From: Myxococcales bacterium | GTDB taxonomy: Bacteria > Desulfobacterota_B > Binatia > UBA1149 > SPBQ01 | Reading direction: 5' to 3' | DNA length: 6,486 bases | Assembly (NCBI GenBank): GCA_004525875.1 | Contig: SPBQ01000134.1 | Location: 1-6,486 of the forward strand | In this document: positions 1-6,478 of the stretch, piece after piece | Position numbering within the stretch: the first letter of the stretch is position 1 | Layout of the letters: each line of letters starts with the position of its first letter | Notes under the pieces: generated by a model | Seen by the model: the letters and a program-made list of their open reading frames with translations, nothing else | The model's database searches: none | Told to the model about the DNA's origin: nothing | Program-made: the position numbers and the translations under genes

Positions 1-33
1 AGACCGGGCCGTGTTTACCATAGTTCTGGCACG

Positions 34-59
34 AAGTGCAAGTCTGCGCTAAGTGCAAG
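34..59. repeat. Direct repeat AAGTGCAAG x2 in the leader
   Basis: The 9-bp word AAGTGCAAG occurs at 34-42 and again at 51-59, a 17-bp period with an 8-bp spacer. It ends 9 bases before the Shine-Dalgarno site of the first gene. Two identical half-sites on nearly the same DNA face just upstream of an operon could be a regulator site, but this is inference. The repeat is short, and nothing to the left of the window can be examined. Confidence 0.4.
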
Positions 60-68
60 AATATTACG

Positions 69-75
69 AAGGAGG
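69..75 (+). promoter_or_regulatory. Strong ribosome binding site of the VOC gene
   Basis: AAGGAGG lies 7 bases before the ATG at 83. It is a near-perfect Shine-Dalgarno match at ideal spacing. It decides the start against the in-frame GTG at 53, which would place this site inside the coding region. Confidence 0.85.
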
Positions 76-82
76 CAAGCCC

Positions 83-622
83 ATGAAGCTGCGCTGGTCC
101 CACGCCGTCATCTATGTCCGCAACCTCGACGCGATGATCGATTTCTACCGCGACGTCCTCGGATTCCAGGTGAGCGACCGCGGCCCGCTCGACCCTGACA
201 ACCCCGGCCTCGAGCTCGCCTTCATCTCCCAGGTCGGCAGCGACCATCATCAGCTCGCGTTCGCGCCGGTAAGGGGGGAGGGGCCCTCGACGACGCTCGA
301 TCACATGGCCTTCAAGGTCGACTCGCTGGCCGACGTGAGGGCGATGGCCGAGAAGCTCCAGGGCGACGGCCGCGCCAGCGGCATCAGCGCCGTCAGTCAT
401 GGCAACGCCTGGTCGGTCTACTTCAAGGATCCCGAGGACAACTCGGTGGAGATCTTCTGCGACTCGCCATTCCACGTCCGCCAGCCGCAGGTGCGCACTT
501 GGGACTTTTCGATGAGCGAGGAGGAGCTACGGCGCGCCACCGAGGAACAGTTCGGCGGCGAGCCGGAGTTCAAGCCGATCGACGAGTACTACGCCGAGCG
601 ACGGCGCCGCTTCGGCGACTGA
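83..622 (+). CDS. VOC-superfamily (glyoxalase / extradiol dioxygenase-like) protein
   Basis: A 179-residue single-chain protein with two paired beta-alpha-beta-beta-beta modules typical of the vicinal oxygen chelate fold. Module one begins SHAVIYV and contains DFYRDVLGF (20-28). Module two begins LDHMAFKV (72-79) and ends DPEDNSVEIF (116-125). By family analogy the metal ligands are H7, H74 and E123, all present, so a metal-dependent enzyme is likely. Relatives cleave catechols, isomerise thiol adducts or open epoxides, and the substrate cannot be read from sequence. A charged tail of about 50 residues (130-179, ending AERRRRFGD) follows the last metal ligand. The ATG at 83 is chosen for its strong Shine-Dalgarno site. 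The next gene follows after 18 bases, so the two are probably co-transcribed. The fold assignment is firm, the reaction is not. Confidence 0.9.
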   Translation: MKLRWSHAVIYVRNLDAMIDFYRDVLGFQVSDRGPLDPDNPGLELAFISQVGSDHHQLAFAPVRGEGPSTTLDHMAFKVDSLADVRAMAEKLQGDGRASGISAVSHGNAWSVYFKDPEDNSVEIFCDSPFHVRQPQVRTWDFSMSEEELRRATEEQFGGEPEFKPIDEYYAERRRRFGD

Positions 623-640
623 GCCCTCAGGGCAGCGGGC

Positions 641-1696
641 ATGGTCGGGACGTTCTTCGTTGCGGGCGCGATCGTGGTGCTTGCGGCGCTGGTCGGCGGG
701 TACGCGTGGGAGCGCGGCCACCGACGCACGCAGGCGATGACGGGCGGCTTGCGTGCGGACATCACACTGCCCCACGAGCAAGAGTTCGAGCTCTATCACA
801 ACGCGTTCTCGCTCTGCTCCAAGAAGGTTCGCGTGTGCCTGGCCGAGCTCGACATCGCCTACGTCGGCCGCCACGTCGATCTCATCGAGACGGGCTCCTA
901 CGAGACACTCGGGCGCGAGTTCCTCGCGGTCAATCCGGAGGGCGTCGTGCCCGTCCTCGTTCACGACGGCCATCCGGTCTATCAATCGCACGACCAGATC
1001 CATTACGCCGCCGAACATGCGCCGGCCGGCGCGCCCGCCCTGCTGCCGGAGGATCCCGCGCTTCACGACGAGATGCAGCGATGGGTCGATTGCGCGTCGA
1101 TCATCGGTGACGACCCGATCGAGACGACACGCGTGAGCGCGGCGGCGTGCTCGGCGGGCCTTACCCTCCCGCTGTTCGCCGCCATGATCACCGACATTCC
1201 GACGTGGCGAATCCTCGAGGGCCTTGCCTTTCACCGTCTGAAGATCCGGCCGGTGCTCTTCCTTGCGTTGAAGACGACTGGTATCCGTCGCATCGGTCTG
1301 CTCTCCCCGGTCCTCGGCGTGGTGCGGACCTCGCGACGACACATGCATTCCCATCTCGACGCGCTCGAGGAGCAGCTCGCGAAGAGCGGCGGGCCGTGGA
1401 TCCTCGGCGAGCAGCTGACTCTGGCAGACGTGAGCTGGATGGTGATCCTCGAACGCCTGCTCGAGCAGGACGCCGCGCACTTGTTTCTCGGAGACGATCG
1501 ACGTCCCGGGGTCACTGCCTACTGGCAGCGGCTGCAGGCACGGCCCTCCTACCGCGACGGGATCGCGGCCCACCGACACCAGAGCGTCGTGCGCGGGACC
1601 GAGAGGCTGAGAGCCGCCAAGGCTTCGGACCCGGCGCTACGCCGATTGCTCGAGGGAAGCGGCGAGGCAACGCGAGCGGAGCGCGTGCCCCGCTAG
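641..1696 (+). CDS. Membrane-anchored glutathione S-transferase-like protein
   Basis: A 351-residue protein. Residues 4-22 form one uncut hydrophobic segment followed by a basic stretch (WERGHRR), which looks like an N-terminal membrane anchor with the rest in the cytoplasm. A thioredoxin-like GST N-domain spans about 49-125, with the active-site stretch SLCSKKVR (57-64) and the cis-proline segment GVVPVLV (101-107, P104). The usual Glu-Ser glutathione-contact pair appears as Q115-S116. The helical C-domain includes GEQLTLADVSW (256-266), matching the conserved N-capping box (T260, D263). The C-domain is longer than usual because of a hydrophobic and basic insertion at about 170-232. Typical soluble GSTs are 200-230 residues. 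Weak AGGG (629-632) lies 8 bases before the ATG. An internal Met at 737 would remove the anchor. It may conjugate or reduce electrophiles; activity is unproven. Confidence 0.85.
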   Translation: MVGTFFVAGAIVVLAALVGGYAWERGHRRTQAMTGGLRADITLPHEQEFELYHNAFSLCSKKVRVCLAELDIAYVGRHVDLIETGSYETLGREFLAVNPEGVVPVLVHDGHPVYQSHDQIHYAAEHAPAGAPALLPEDPALHDEMQRWVDCASIIGDDPIETTRVSAAACSAGLTLPLFAAMITDIPTWRILEGLAFHRLKIRPVLFLALKTTGIRRIGLLSPVLGVVRTSRRHMHSHLDALEEQLAKSGGPWILGEQLTLADVSWMVILERLLEQDAAHLFLGDDRRPGVTAYWQRLQARPSYRDGIAAHRHQSVVRGTERLRAAKASDPALRRLLEGSGEATRAERVPR

Positions 1697-1701
1697 TCGG
1701 T

Positions 1702-2898
1702 TCACTCGCCCTTCGTCGGTCGGCTCGCCGGCCGATGCAGGGGAATGTCGTACAGCCGGCTCCAGTTGTCGCCCGCGACCTTGCGCTGCGTCTCCTCGGA
1801 CAGCGGCAGCTTGTGGAAGGTCTCCACCGCATGCGGGTACTGCGAATCTCCGTGGGGGAAATCAGTCGAGAACACGAGATTGTCGTCGCCGAACCAGTCC
1901 ACGTAGTGCACGACGGTCTCCTCGTCGACCTCTACCGATACGAAGCACTGTTCGCGGAAGTAGTCGGACGGCTTCCTGGTGAGCTCCTTCGCCTCGTACC
2001 ACCCCACCCACTCGTGGTGCTCGTCGAGCCGGTGCATGAGCCAGGGAGCCCACGAGCAGTTGCCCTCGAGCAGCGCGACGCGAAGGCCGGGGAAGCGCTC
2101 GAGCACGCCGCCGGCGATCATGCTCACTGCCGCGGCCATGACGCCGAGCGGCTGGTTGAACGTGTGCCACATCATGAGGCGATCGGCGAAGATCTCGAGC
2201 CCGAAGTCGGGCGTGAGTAACGTGCGACCGCCGCCGTGGAAGGAAACAGGGATGCCGAGCCGCTCGCACTCGGCCCACAGCGGGTTGTAGGCGGGGTCGT
2301 GCCAGGGGCGTCGGTTCACCGTGCCGGGTGCGAGATAGATCGCCTTGAAGCCGTACTCCTGCACGCAGCGGCGCGTCTCGTCGACGGCTGCCCGGATGTC
2401 GTGCGGCGCCACCATGGCTGCGCCGTAGACGCGCTCCGGCGCGGCCTGACAGAAGTCGTGGAGCCAGTCGTTGTAGGCGCGGGCGATCGCGGCGGCGAAG
2501 GGCGGCTCGAGGCCGTCGGCACCGATCTGTTCGCTCGAGTCGAGGCCGAGGCAGAACAGTCCGCGTGTCGGGAACAGCACGGTGAGATCGACGCCCTCGC
2601 GATCCATCGCTTCGAGCTGGGCCTCCGCGCTCCAGCCCTTTGCCTCGGCGGCAGCGTAGGCCTCGTCCTGGTCCGGTCGCCAGCCGATCCCCGTGCCGCC
2701 TCGCTCCTTCAAGGGACTGACGGGGCCGGCGCGCAGCAGGATCTGCGATTTCACGCGCACGCGGATGTCGCGTTTCAAGTCGGTCATGCCGACGGGGGCT
2801 GCGTGCTTGTACTCCTCGGCGATGTAGCGCTGCCACAGGTCGGCGGGCTCGAACACGTGCATGTCGGCGTCACAGACGATGAAGTCTTCGAACGGCAT
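1702..2898 (-). CDS. Amidohydrolase_2 family metal-dependent hydrolase
   Basis: A 398-residue TIM-barrel protein of the ACMSD-like amidohydrolase family, which includes decarboxylases and hydrolases acting on aromatic or carboxylated small molecules. The first strand carries DADMHVFEP (10-18), giving a D12-x-H14 metal pair instead of HxH. Other conserved sites are SFHGGG (219-224, H221), LLEGNCSW (276-283, E278) and FSTDFPH (343-349, D346). The spacing H221-E278-D346 matches the metal His, catalytic position and metal Asp of ACMSD-type enzymes, but E278 sits where those have His. No signal peptide is seen, so it should be cytoplasmic. The start is at the Met of MPFEDFIVCDAD, with a G-rich stretch (2905-2909) 6 bases upstream. 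Its stop lies 5 bp from the GST-like gene's stop, tail to tail. The product family is secure and the substrate unknown. Confidence 0.92.
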   Translation of the reverse strand: MPFEDFIVCDADMHVFEPADLWQRYIAEEYKHAAPVGMTDLKRDIRVRVKSQILLRAGPVSPLKERGGTGIGWRPDQDEAYAAAEAKGWSAEAQLEAMDREGVDLTVLFPTRGLFCLGLDSSEQIGADGLEPPFAAAIARAYNDWLHDFCQAAPERVYGAAMVAPHDIRAAVDETRRCVQEYGFKAIYLAPGTVNRRPWHDPAYNPLWAECERLGIPVSFHGGGRTLLTPDFGLEIFADRLMMWHTFNQPLGVMAAAVSMIAGGVLERFPGLRVALLEGNCSWAPWLMHRLDEHHEWVGWYEAKELTRKPSDYFREQCFVSVEVDEETVVHYVDWFGDDNLVFSTDFPHGDSQYPHAVETFHKLPLSEETQRKVAGDNWSRLYDIPLHRPASRPTKGE

Positions 2899-3004
2899 GG
2901 CGAGCCCCCGTGACGCCGCCCAGCGGGCGTTGACGATCCCTCAAATATCGGCGTCGATCCTAATCCCGGTGCGATAACTGAGACAAGGTGCAACAACGCT
3001 CAGC
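2899..3004. promoter_or_regulatory. Divergent intergenic region between amidohydrolase and SDR genes
   Basis: This 106-bp gap separates two divergently read genes and must hold the promoters of both if they have their own. It contains the most AT-rich patch of the window (about 2940-2985). Candidate elements are TTGACG (2930-2935) and GATAAC (2973-2978), but their spacing is wrong for one promoter. A short inverted repeat, ATCG-gcgt-CGAT, lies at 2947-2958. No convincing promoter pair or operator can be assigned. Confidence 0.4.
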
Positions 3005-3811
3005 ATGGAAGAGCTGTCCGGAAAAGTAGCCGTGATCACCGGTGGGGCCAGCGGCATCGGTCTGGCGACGGCGGCGGCGCTGGCGCGTGAAGGCTGTCGG
3101 ATCGTGCTGGCCGACATCGAGGCCGTGTCGCTGGCGGCGGCGGTGGCGAAGATCGGTGAGATCGGCGTGGAGGCCGAGGGTGTCGTCGTCGACGTGGCCG
3201 ACCTCGGCTCGGTACAGCGTCTCGCCGACGCATCGTTCGAGCGCTTCGGGAAGGTCCACGTCGTCTTCAACAACGCGGGCGTGGCCGCTGCGGGGCCCAT
3301 CGTGGAGATGAAGCACGAGGATTGGCGGTGGGTGATCGACGTCGACCTCTGGGGCGTGATCCACGGCGTGGAGGTGTTCACGCAAAGAATGATCGAGCAG
3401 GGCGAGGGCGGGCACATCGTGTCGACATCCTCGTTCGCGGGCATGGTTCCGAACGTCGGTCTTGGCGCCTACTGCGTGGCGAAGTACGGGGTGGTAGCGC
3501 TCATGGAAGTGCTGCAACGGGAGCTGCGCGGCCACGCCATCGGTACGTCGGTGTTGTGTCCGATGCGGGTCCGCACCAACATCGACGCGTCGGGTCGCAA
3601 CCGGGGCCCCGAGTACGGCGGTCCGCAGGCGCAGCAGTACCCCGAGATCGACGAGGAGCAGATGGCCGGGCGCGTCATTCCGGTAGAGGACGTCGCTCGG
3701 CTCGTCGTCGACGGGATCCGGCAGAACCGGCTCTACCTGTTCCCGCACGAAGAGACGCGGGCGTTTATTCGCAAGCGCTTCGACCGCATCGACGCGGCAT
3801 TCGAGGCTTGA
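3005..3811 (+). CDS. Short-chain dehydrogenase/reductase (SDR)
   Basis: A 268-residue classical SDR that should oxidise an alcohol or reduce a carbonyl with a nicotinamide cofactor. The cofactor loop is TGGASGIG (12-19), and D37 at the end of the second strand favours NAD(H) by family rule. NNAG is at 89-92. The catalytic residues are S143, Y156 and K160 (YCVAK). The fourth tetrad position, normally Asn in a VNLxG motif, is D114 (DVDLWG, 112-117). CPMRVRTNI (185-193) replaces the usual PG segment after the sixth strand. No signal peptide is seen and the enzyme should be cytoplasmic. The ATG at 3005 has no good Shine-Dalgarno site: AAGGTG at 2985-2990 is 14 bases away, and the protein begins directly with the fold. 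The iron-dependent ADH gene follows after 22 bases, suggesting an operon and perhaps related substrates. Confidence 0.94.
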   Translation: MEELSGKVAVITGGASGIGLATAAALAREGCRIVLADIEAVSLAAAVAKIGEIGVEAEGVVVDVADLGSVQRLADASFERFGKVHVVFNNAGVAAAGPIVEMKHEDWRWVIDVDLWGVIHGVEVFTQRMIEQGEGGHIVSTSSFAGMVPNVGLGAYCVAKYGVVALMEVLQRELRGHAIGTSVLCPMRVRTNIDASGRNRGPEYGGPQAQQYPEIDEEQMAGRVIPVEDVARLVVDGIRQNRLYLFPHEETRAFIRKRFDRIDAAFEA

Positions 3812-3817
3812 GGCAAC

Positions 3818-3822
3818 GGAGG
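3818..3822 (+). promoter_or_regulatory. Ribosome binding site of the alcohol dehydrogenase
   Basis: GGAGG lies in the 22-bp gap between the SDR stop and the ATG at 3834, with 11 bases between site and start, slightly long. It supports the ATG at 3834 as the start. Confidence 0.65.
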
Positions 3823-3833
3823 TTCAAACGATC

Positions 3834-5039
3834 ATGGGCGAGCTCAAGCGCATCCTTCATGAGATCGTGATCACCATTTCGAAGGTTCTCTCCAGGCTCA
3901 TGCCCGACCGGGTTCCGGTGACTTTCATAGGGCCGGATTCCTCGCGCGATCTGTGCTTCTCGATCGCCCAGAGCGGACGGAAGAAGCTCTTGATCGTGAC
4001 CGACGCTGGGCTGGTGCAGCTCGGCATCGTCGGCCGCATCACGGACCATCTCGACGCGGCCGGCGCTGCATGGACGGTCTACGATGGTGTCGAGCCCGAC
4101 CCCACGTTCCCCCAGGTCGAGGCCGGCCTGGCCATGCTGCGCAGCGAGGGCTGCGACGGCATTGTCGCGGTCGGCGGCGGCTCGCCGATGGACGCGGCCA
4201 AGATCATCGCGGCGCTTGCCACCAACGACAAGCCCGCGTCGAAGCTGGAGGGCTGGCTGAAGATCCGCAAGACGCCCGTTCCGCTGTTCGCCATCCCGAC
4301 CACGGCGGGCACCGGCTCGGAGGTGACGATCGCAGCGGTGGTCTCGGATTCGGTGAGCCACCAGAAGAAGTTCTTCGTCGATCCGAAGCTGATGCCGCTG
4401 ATGGCCGCGCTCGATCCATCGCTCATGACGGGCCTCCCACCCCGGATCACGGCCGCCACCGGCATGGACGCGCTCACCCACGCGCTCGAGTCCTACCTGT
4501 CACGAACGGCCAACGAGCAGACTCGGAGCTACGCCATCACGGCCGCGAGGCTCGTCTTCGGGAATCTGCCGACGGCCTATGCCGACGGTTCCGACATGGA
4601 AGCCCGTCGCGCGATGGCGCTGGCCTCCTACTATGCGGGCCTCGCGTTCACGCGCACGGGCGTCGGCTACGTGCATGCGATTGCCCACACGTTCGGCGCC
4701 TACTACAGAACGCCTCACGGGATGGCCAACGCGATCGTCTTGCCGCACGTGCTCGAGTTCTCGAAGCAGCCGGCGCGGGCCCGGCTGGCCGAGCTTGCCG
4801 ATGCCGTGGGCGTCGGCGAGGGAGCGGGCACCGAGGCCGACAAGGCCGACCGGTTCATCGACGCCGTCCGCGCGCTGATGCGCAAGGTCGAGATCCCCTA
4901 TGCGCTGGCAGCGCTCGAGCGCGGCGACATCAACGCCATCGCCCGCCAGGCGCTTGACGAGGCGTACATGAACTATCCCGTGCCGCGCTACATGACCCTG
5001 GAGCAGTGCGAGGGACTGATCGGGCACATGGCTGCATGA
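3834..5039 (+). CDS. Iron-containing (group III) alcohol dehydrogenase
   Basis: A 401-residue Fe-ADH family protein, close to the usual 380-400. The N-terminal dinucleotide domain has GGGSPMDAAK (114-123) and IPTTAGTGSE (154-163). The C-terminal helical domain supplies the metal ligands D212 and H216 (TGMDALTHALE, 209-219), H281 (GYVHAIAH) and H295 (TPHGMAN, 293-299). H285 matches the additional active-site His seen in lactaldehyde reductase FucO. All expected ligands are present, so it should be active with NAD(P) and Fe2+ or Zn2+ on an alcohol or aldehyde not readable from sequence. Residues 1-24 form an extension with a hydrophobic, amphipathic character that may pack on the surface or touch the membrane. 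It sits 22 bp after the SDR gene and its stop overlaps the rapA start, so all three are probably one transcript. Family call very secure. Confidence 0.95.
   Translation: MGELKRILHEIVITISKVLSRLMPDRVPVTFIGPDSSRDLCFSIAQSGRKKLLIVTDAGLVQLGIVGRITDHLDAAGAAWTVYDGVEPDPTFPQVEAGLAMLRSEGCDGIVAVGGGSPMDAAKIIAALATNDKPASKLEGWLKIRKTPVPLFAIPTTAGTGSEVTIAAVVSDSVSHQKKFFVDPKLMPLMAALDPSLMTGLPPRITAATGMDALTHALESYLSRTANEQTRSYAITAARLVFGNLPTAYADGSDMEARRAMALASYYAGLAFTRTGVGYVHAIAHTFGAYYRTPHGMANAIVLPHVLEFSKQPARARLAELADAVGVGEGAGTEADKADRFIDAVRALMRKVEIPYALAALERGDINAIARQALDEAYMNYPVPRYMTLEQCEGLIGHMAA
5036..5039 (+). other. ATGA stop/start overlap between ADH and rapA
   Basis: The ADH stop TGA (5037-5039) overlaps the rapA start ATG (5036-5038). 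No strong Shine-Dalgarno site precedes this ATG, so translation of rapA probably depends on ribosomes finishing the dehydrogenase. The start is supported because residues 6-21 (RGQRW then ELGLG) match the beginning of RapA proteins, leaving no room for an upstream start. Confidence 0.75.
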
Positions 5040-6478
5040 CGCCGATCATCCGTGGACAGCGCTGGATGAGCGAGGCCGAGCCCGAGCTCGGCCTCGGTGT
5101 GGTCGTCGACGTCGACGACCGCAGCGTCGCGCTCGAGTTCAGCGCGGCCGACGTCACCCGGCGCTATGCGTTGAAGTCGGCTCCGCTGCGCCGCGTTCGC
5201 TTCGCCGTCGGCGATACTGTCCTCGCCGACGACGGTGTGCGTCTCGAGGTCGACGCGGTCGACGAGGTTGACGGCCTGCTCCTCTACCGCTCGGCCGGCC
5301 GCCCGCTCAGGGAGGACCGGATCTCCGCGCGCATGGCGCTCGGTGGGCCCCGCGAACGCCTGCTAAGCGGGAAGGCCGATCCGTCCTCGCTCTTCGATCT
5401 GCGGCTCGAAACCATCGGTCATCTTCACGCCGCCCGTCGCTCGCCGGTGCGCGGCTTTCTCGGCCCACGGCTCGAGTTGCTGCCGCATCAGTTCTACATC
5501 GCGGCGGAGGCCACCGCGCGTCACGCTCCACGCGTTCTGCTGGCCGACGAGACCGGGCTGGGCAAGACGATCGAGGCTTGCTTGACCGTCAACCGGCTGT
5601 TGCTCTCGGGCCGCGCGGCGCGTGTGCTGATCCTGGTACCCGACTCGCTCGTCCATCAGTGGCTCGTCGAGTTGCGCCGCCGCTTCAATCTCTCCTTCGC
5701 CGTCTTCGACGAGGAGCGTTGTGCGGCCATCGTCGGCTCGAGCTCCGAAGACGACGCGCTCGGAGCGGACATGGATGACGCCGGCGCCGGCATCGACGAT
5801 GACGAGAGCGATGATGGAGAGAACCCGTTCGAGAGCGAGCAGCTGGTGCTGGCGGGAATCGGCCTGCTGGCCGCCAGCGAGGAGCGAGCTCGACAGGCGG
5901 CGGACGCCGGCTGGGAGCTGGTGATCGTCGACGAGGCGCACCATCTGCGCTGGAGCTCCGCGGGCGCGAGCCCCGAGTACCGTGCGGTCGAGGCCGTCGC
6001 GCGAGGATCCTCCGGCCTGCTGCTGCTCACGGCCACGCCCGAGCAGCTCGGTGAGGAGAGCCACTTCGCACGCTTGCGGCTCCTCGACCCCGATCGCTAC
6101 TCGGATCTCCTCACGTGGCAGCGCGAGGCCGAGCATTACAGGGAGACCGCAAGGATTGCCGAGTGTCTGCTCGAGGGTGACGCCGTCGCGGGCCGCCAGC
6201 CGCCCGATCTGGACGCGGACCAGGCGCGCGCTCTGGCTGCTGTCCTCGAGCTCGATGAGGCGGAGGTTCGCGACCGCGCGGCTGCGCCGGACGGGCGCCG
6301 CCGGTTGCTCGACGATCTCATCGACCGTCACGGGCCCGGTCGCGTGATGTTCCGCAACACGCGCGCAGTCGTCTCCGGGTTTCCCCAGCGGCGGGTCGAG
6401 CTGCGGGCGCTCGACGCCGTCGCGATCGGCGAGCACCTCGACGAGCCGGTCGCGACGGCCCGGCCAAGCTACTGGTGA
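5036..6478 (+). CDS. rapA: RapA-type RNA polymerase-associated SWI2/SNF2 ATPase, N-terminal half, frame disrupted
   Basis: The first 480 residues of a RapA homologue, which uses ATP to remodel RNA polymerase complexes and promote polymerase recycling. Residues 7-21 (GQRW then PELGLG) open the N-terminal Tudor-like region (to about 107). Helicase lobe one follows: LLPHQ (148-152), Walker A DETGLGKT (171-178), HQWLVELRRRF (207-217), Walker B DEAHH (299-303), LLLTATPEQLG (329-339), SHFARLRLLDPDR (342-354), and RHGPGRVMFRNTR (431-443) with GFPQR (448-452). An acidic insertion lies at about 238-268. E. coli RapA is 968 residues; here the frame stops at TGA 6476-6478 before lobe two. KLLVICR, resembling RapA's KVLVIC, is readable from 6466 in the -1 frame, so a one-base lesion near 6441-6465 is likely, natural or a sequencing error. 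As read, the product would lack lobe two and be inactive as a translocase. Confidence 0.9.
   Translation: MTPIIRGQRWMSEAEPELGLGVVVDVDDRSVALEFSAADVTRRYALKSAPLRRVRFAVGDTVLADDGVRLEVDAVDEVDGLLLYRSAGRPLREDRISARMALGGPRERLLSGKADPSSLFDLRLETIGHLHAARRSPVRGFLGPRLELLPHQFYIAAEATARHAPRVLLADETGLGKTIEACLTVNRLLLSGRAARVLILVPDSLVHQWLVELRRRFNLSFAVFDEERCAAIVGSSSEDDALGADMDDAGAGIDDDESDDGENPFESEQLVLAGIGLLAASEERARQAADAGWELVIVDEAHHLRWSSAGASPEYRAVEAVARGSSGLLLLTATPEQLGEESHFARLRLLDPDRYSDLLTWQREAEHYRETARIAECLLEGDAVAGRQPPDLDADQARALAAVLELDEAEVRDRAAAPDGRRRLLDDLIDRHGPGRVMFRNTRAVVSGFPQRRVELRALDAVAIGEHLDEPVATARPSYW

Noticed and set aside
27..40. Sigma-54-like promoter TGGCACG...GC in the leader
   Set aside because: TGGCACG at 27-33 matches the -24 element, but the following GC is 2 bp too close to the GG (10 instead of 12 bp shift), and sigma-54 promoters depend on that spacing.
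53..82. Upstream GTG start for the VOC gene
   Set aside because: In frame, but the strong AAGGAGG at 69-75 lies inside that extension and points to the ATG at 83. The added residues do not resemble the family.
623..633. GCCCTCAGGGC hairpin between VOC and GST-like genes as a terminator
   Set aside because: The stem is only 4-5 bp with a tiny loop and no following T-run. It also overlaps the ribosome binding region of the next gene.
527..1579. 350-codon antisense open frame over the VOC end and the GST-like gene
   Set aside because: It lies opposite recognisable genes, has no recognisable domain, and is rich in Arg, Gly and Ala as expected of a GC-driven shadow frame.
1697..1701. Bidirectional terminator between the convergent genes
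   Set aside because: Only 5 bp separate the stops, and I saw no stem-loop with a T-run around them.
1147..2220. Forward open frame spanning the GST/amidohydrolase convergence
   Set aside because: It overlaps two well-supported genes in other frames and its translation shows no domain, only Arg/Pro/Ala-rich sequence.
2960..3748. 262-codon antisense open frame over the SDR gene
   Set aside because: Its composition (Arg, His, Asp, Val rich) is that of a complement-strand shadow, and the SDR on the other strand has every motif.
5363..6436. 357-codon antisense open frame over rapA
   Set aside because: It is fully opposite the RapA coding region and has no recognised motif. It is open only because of high GC.
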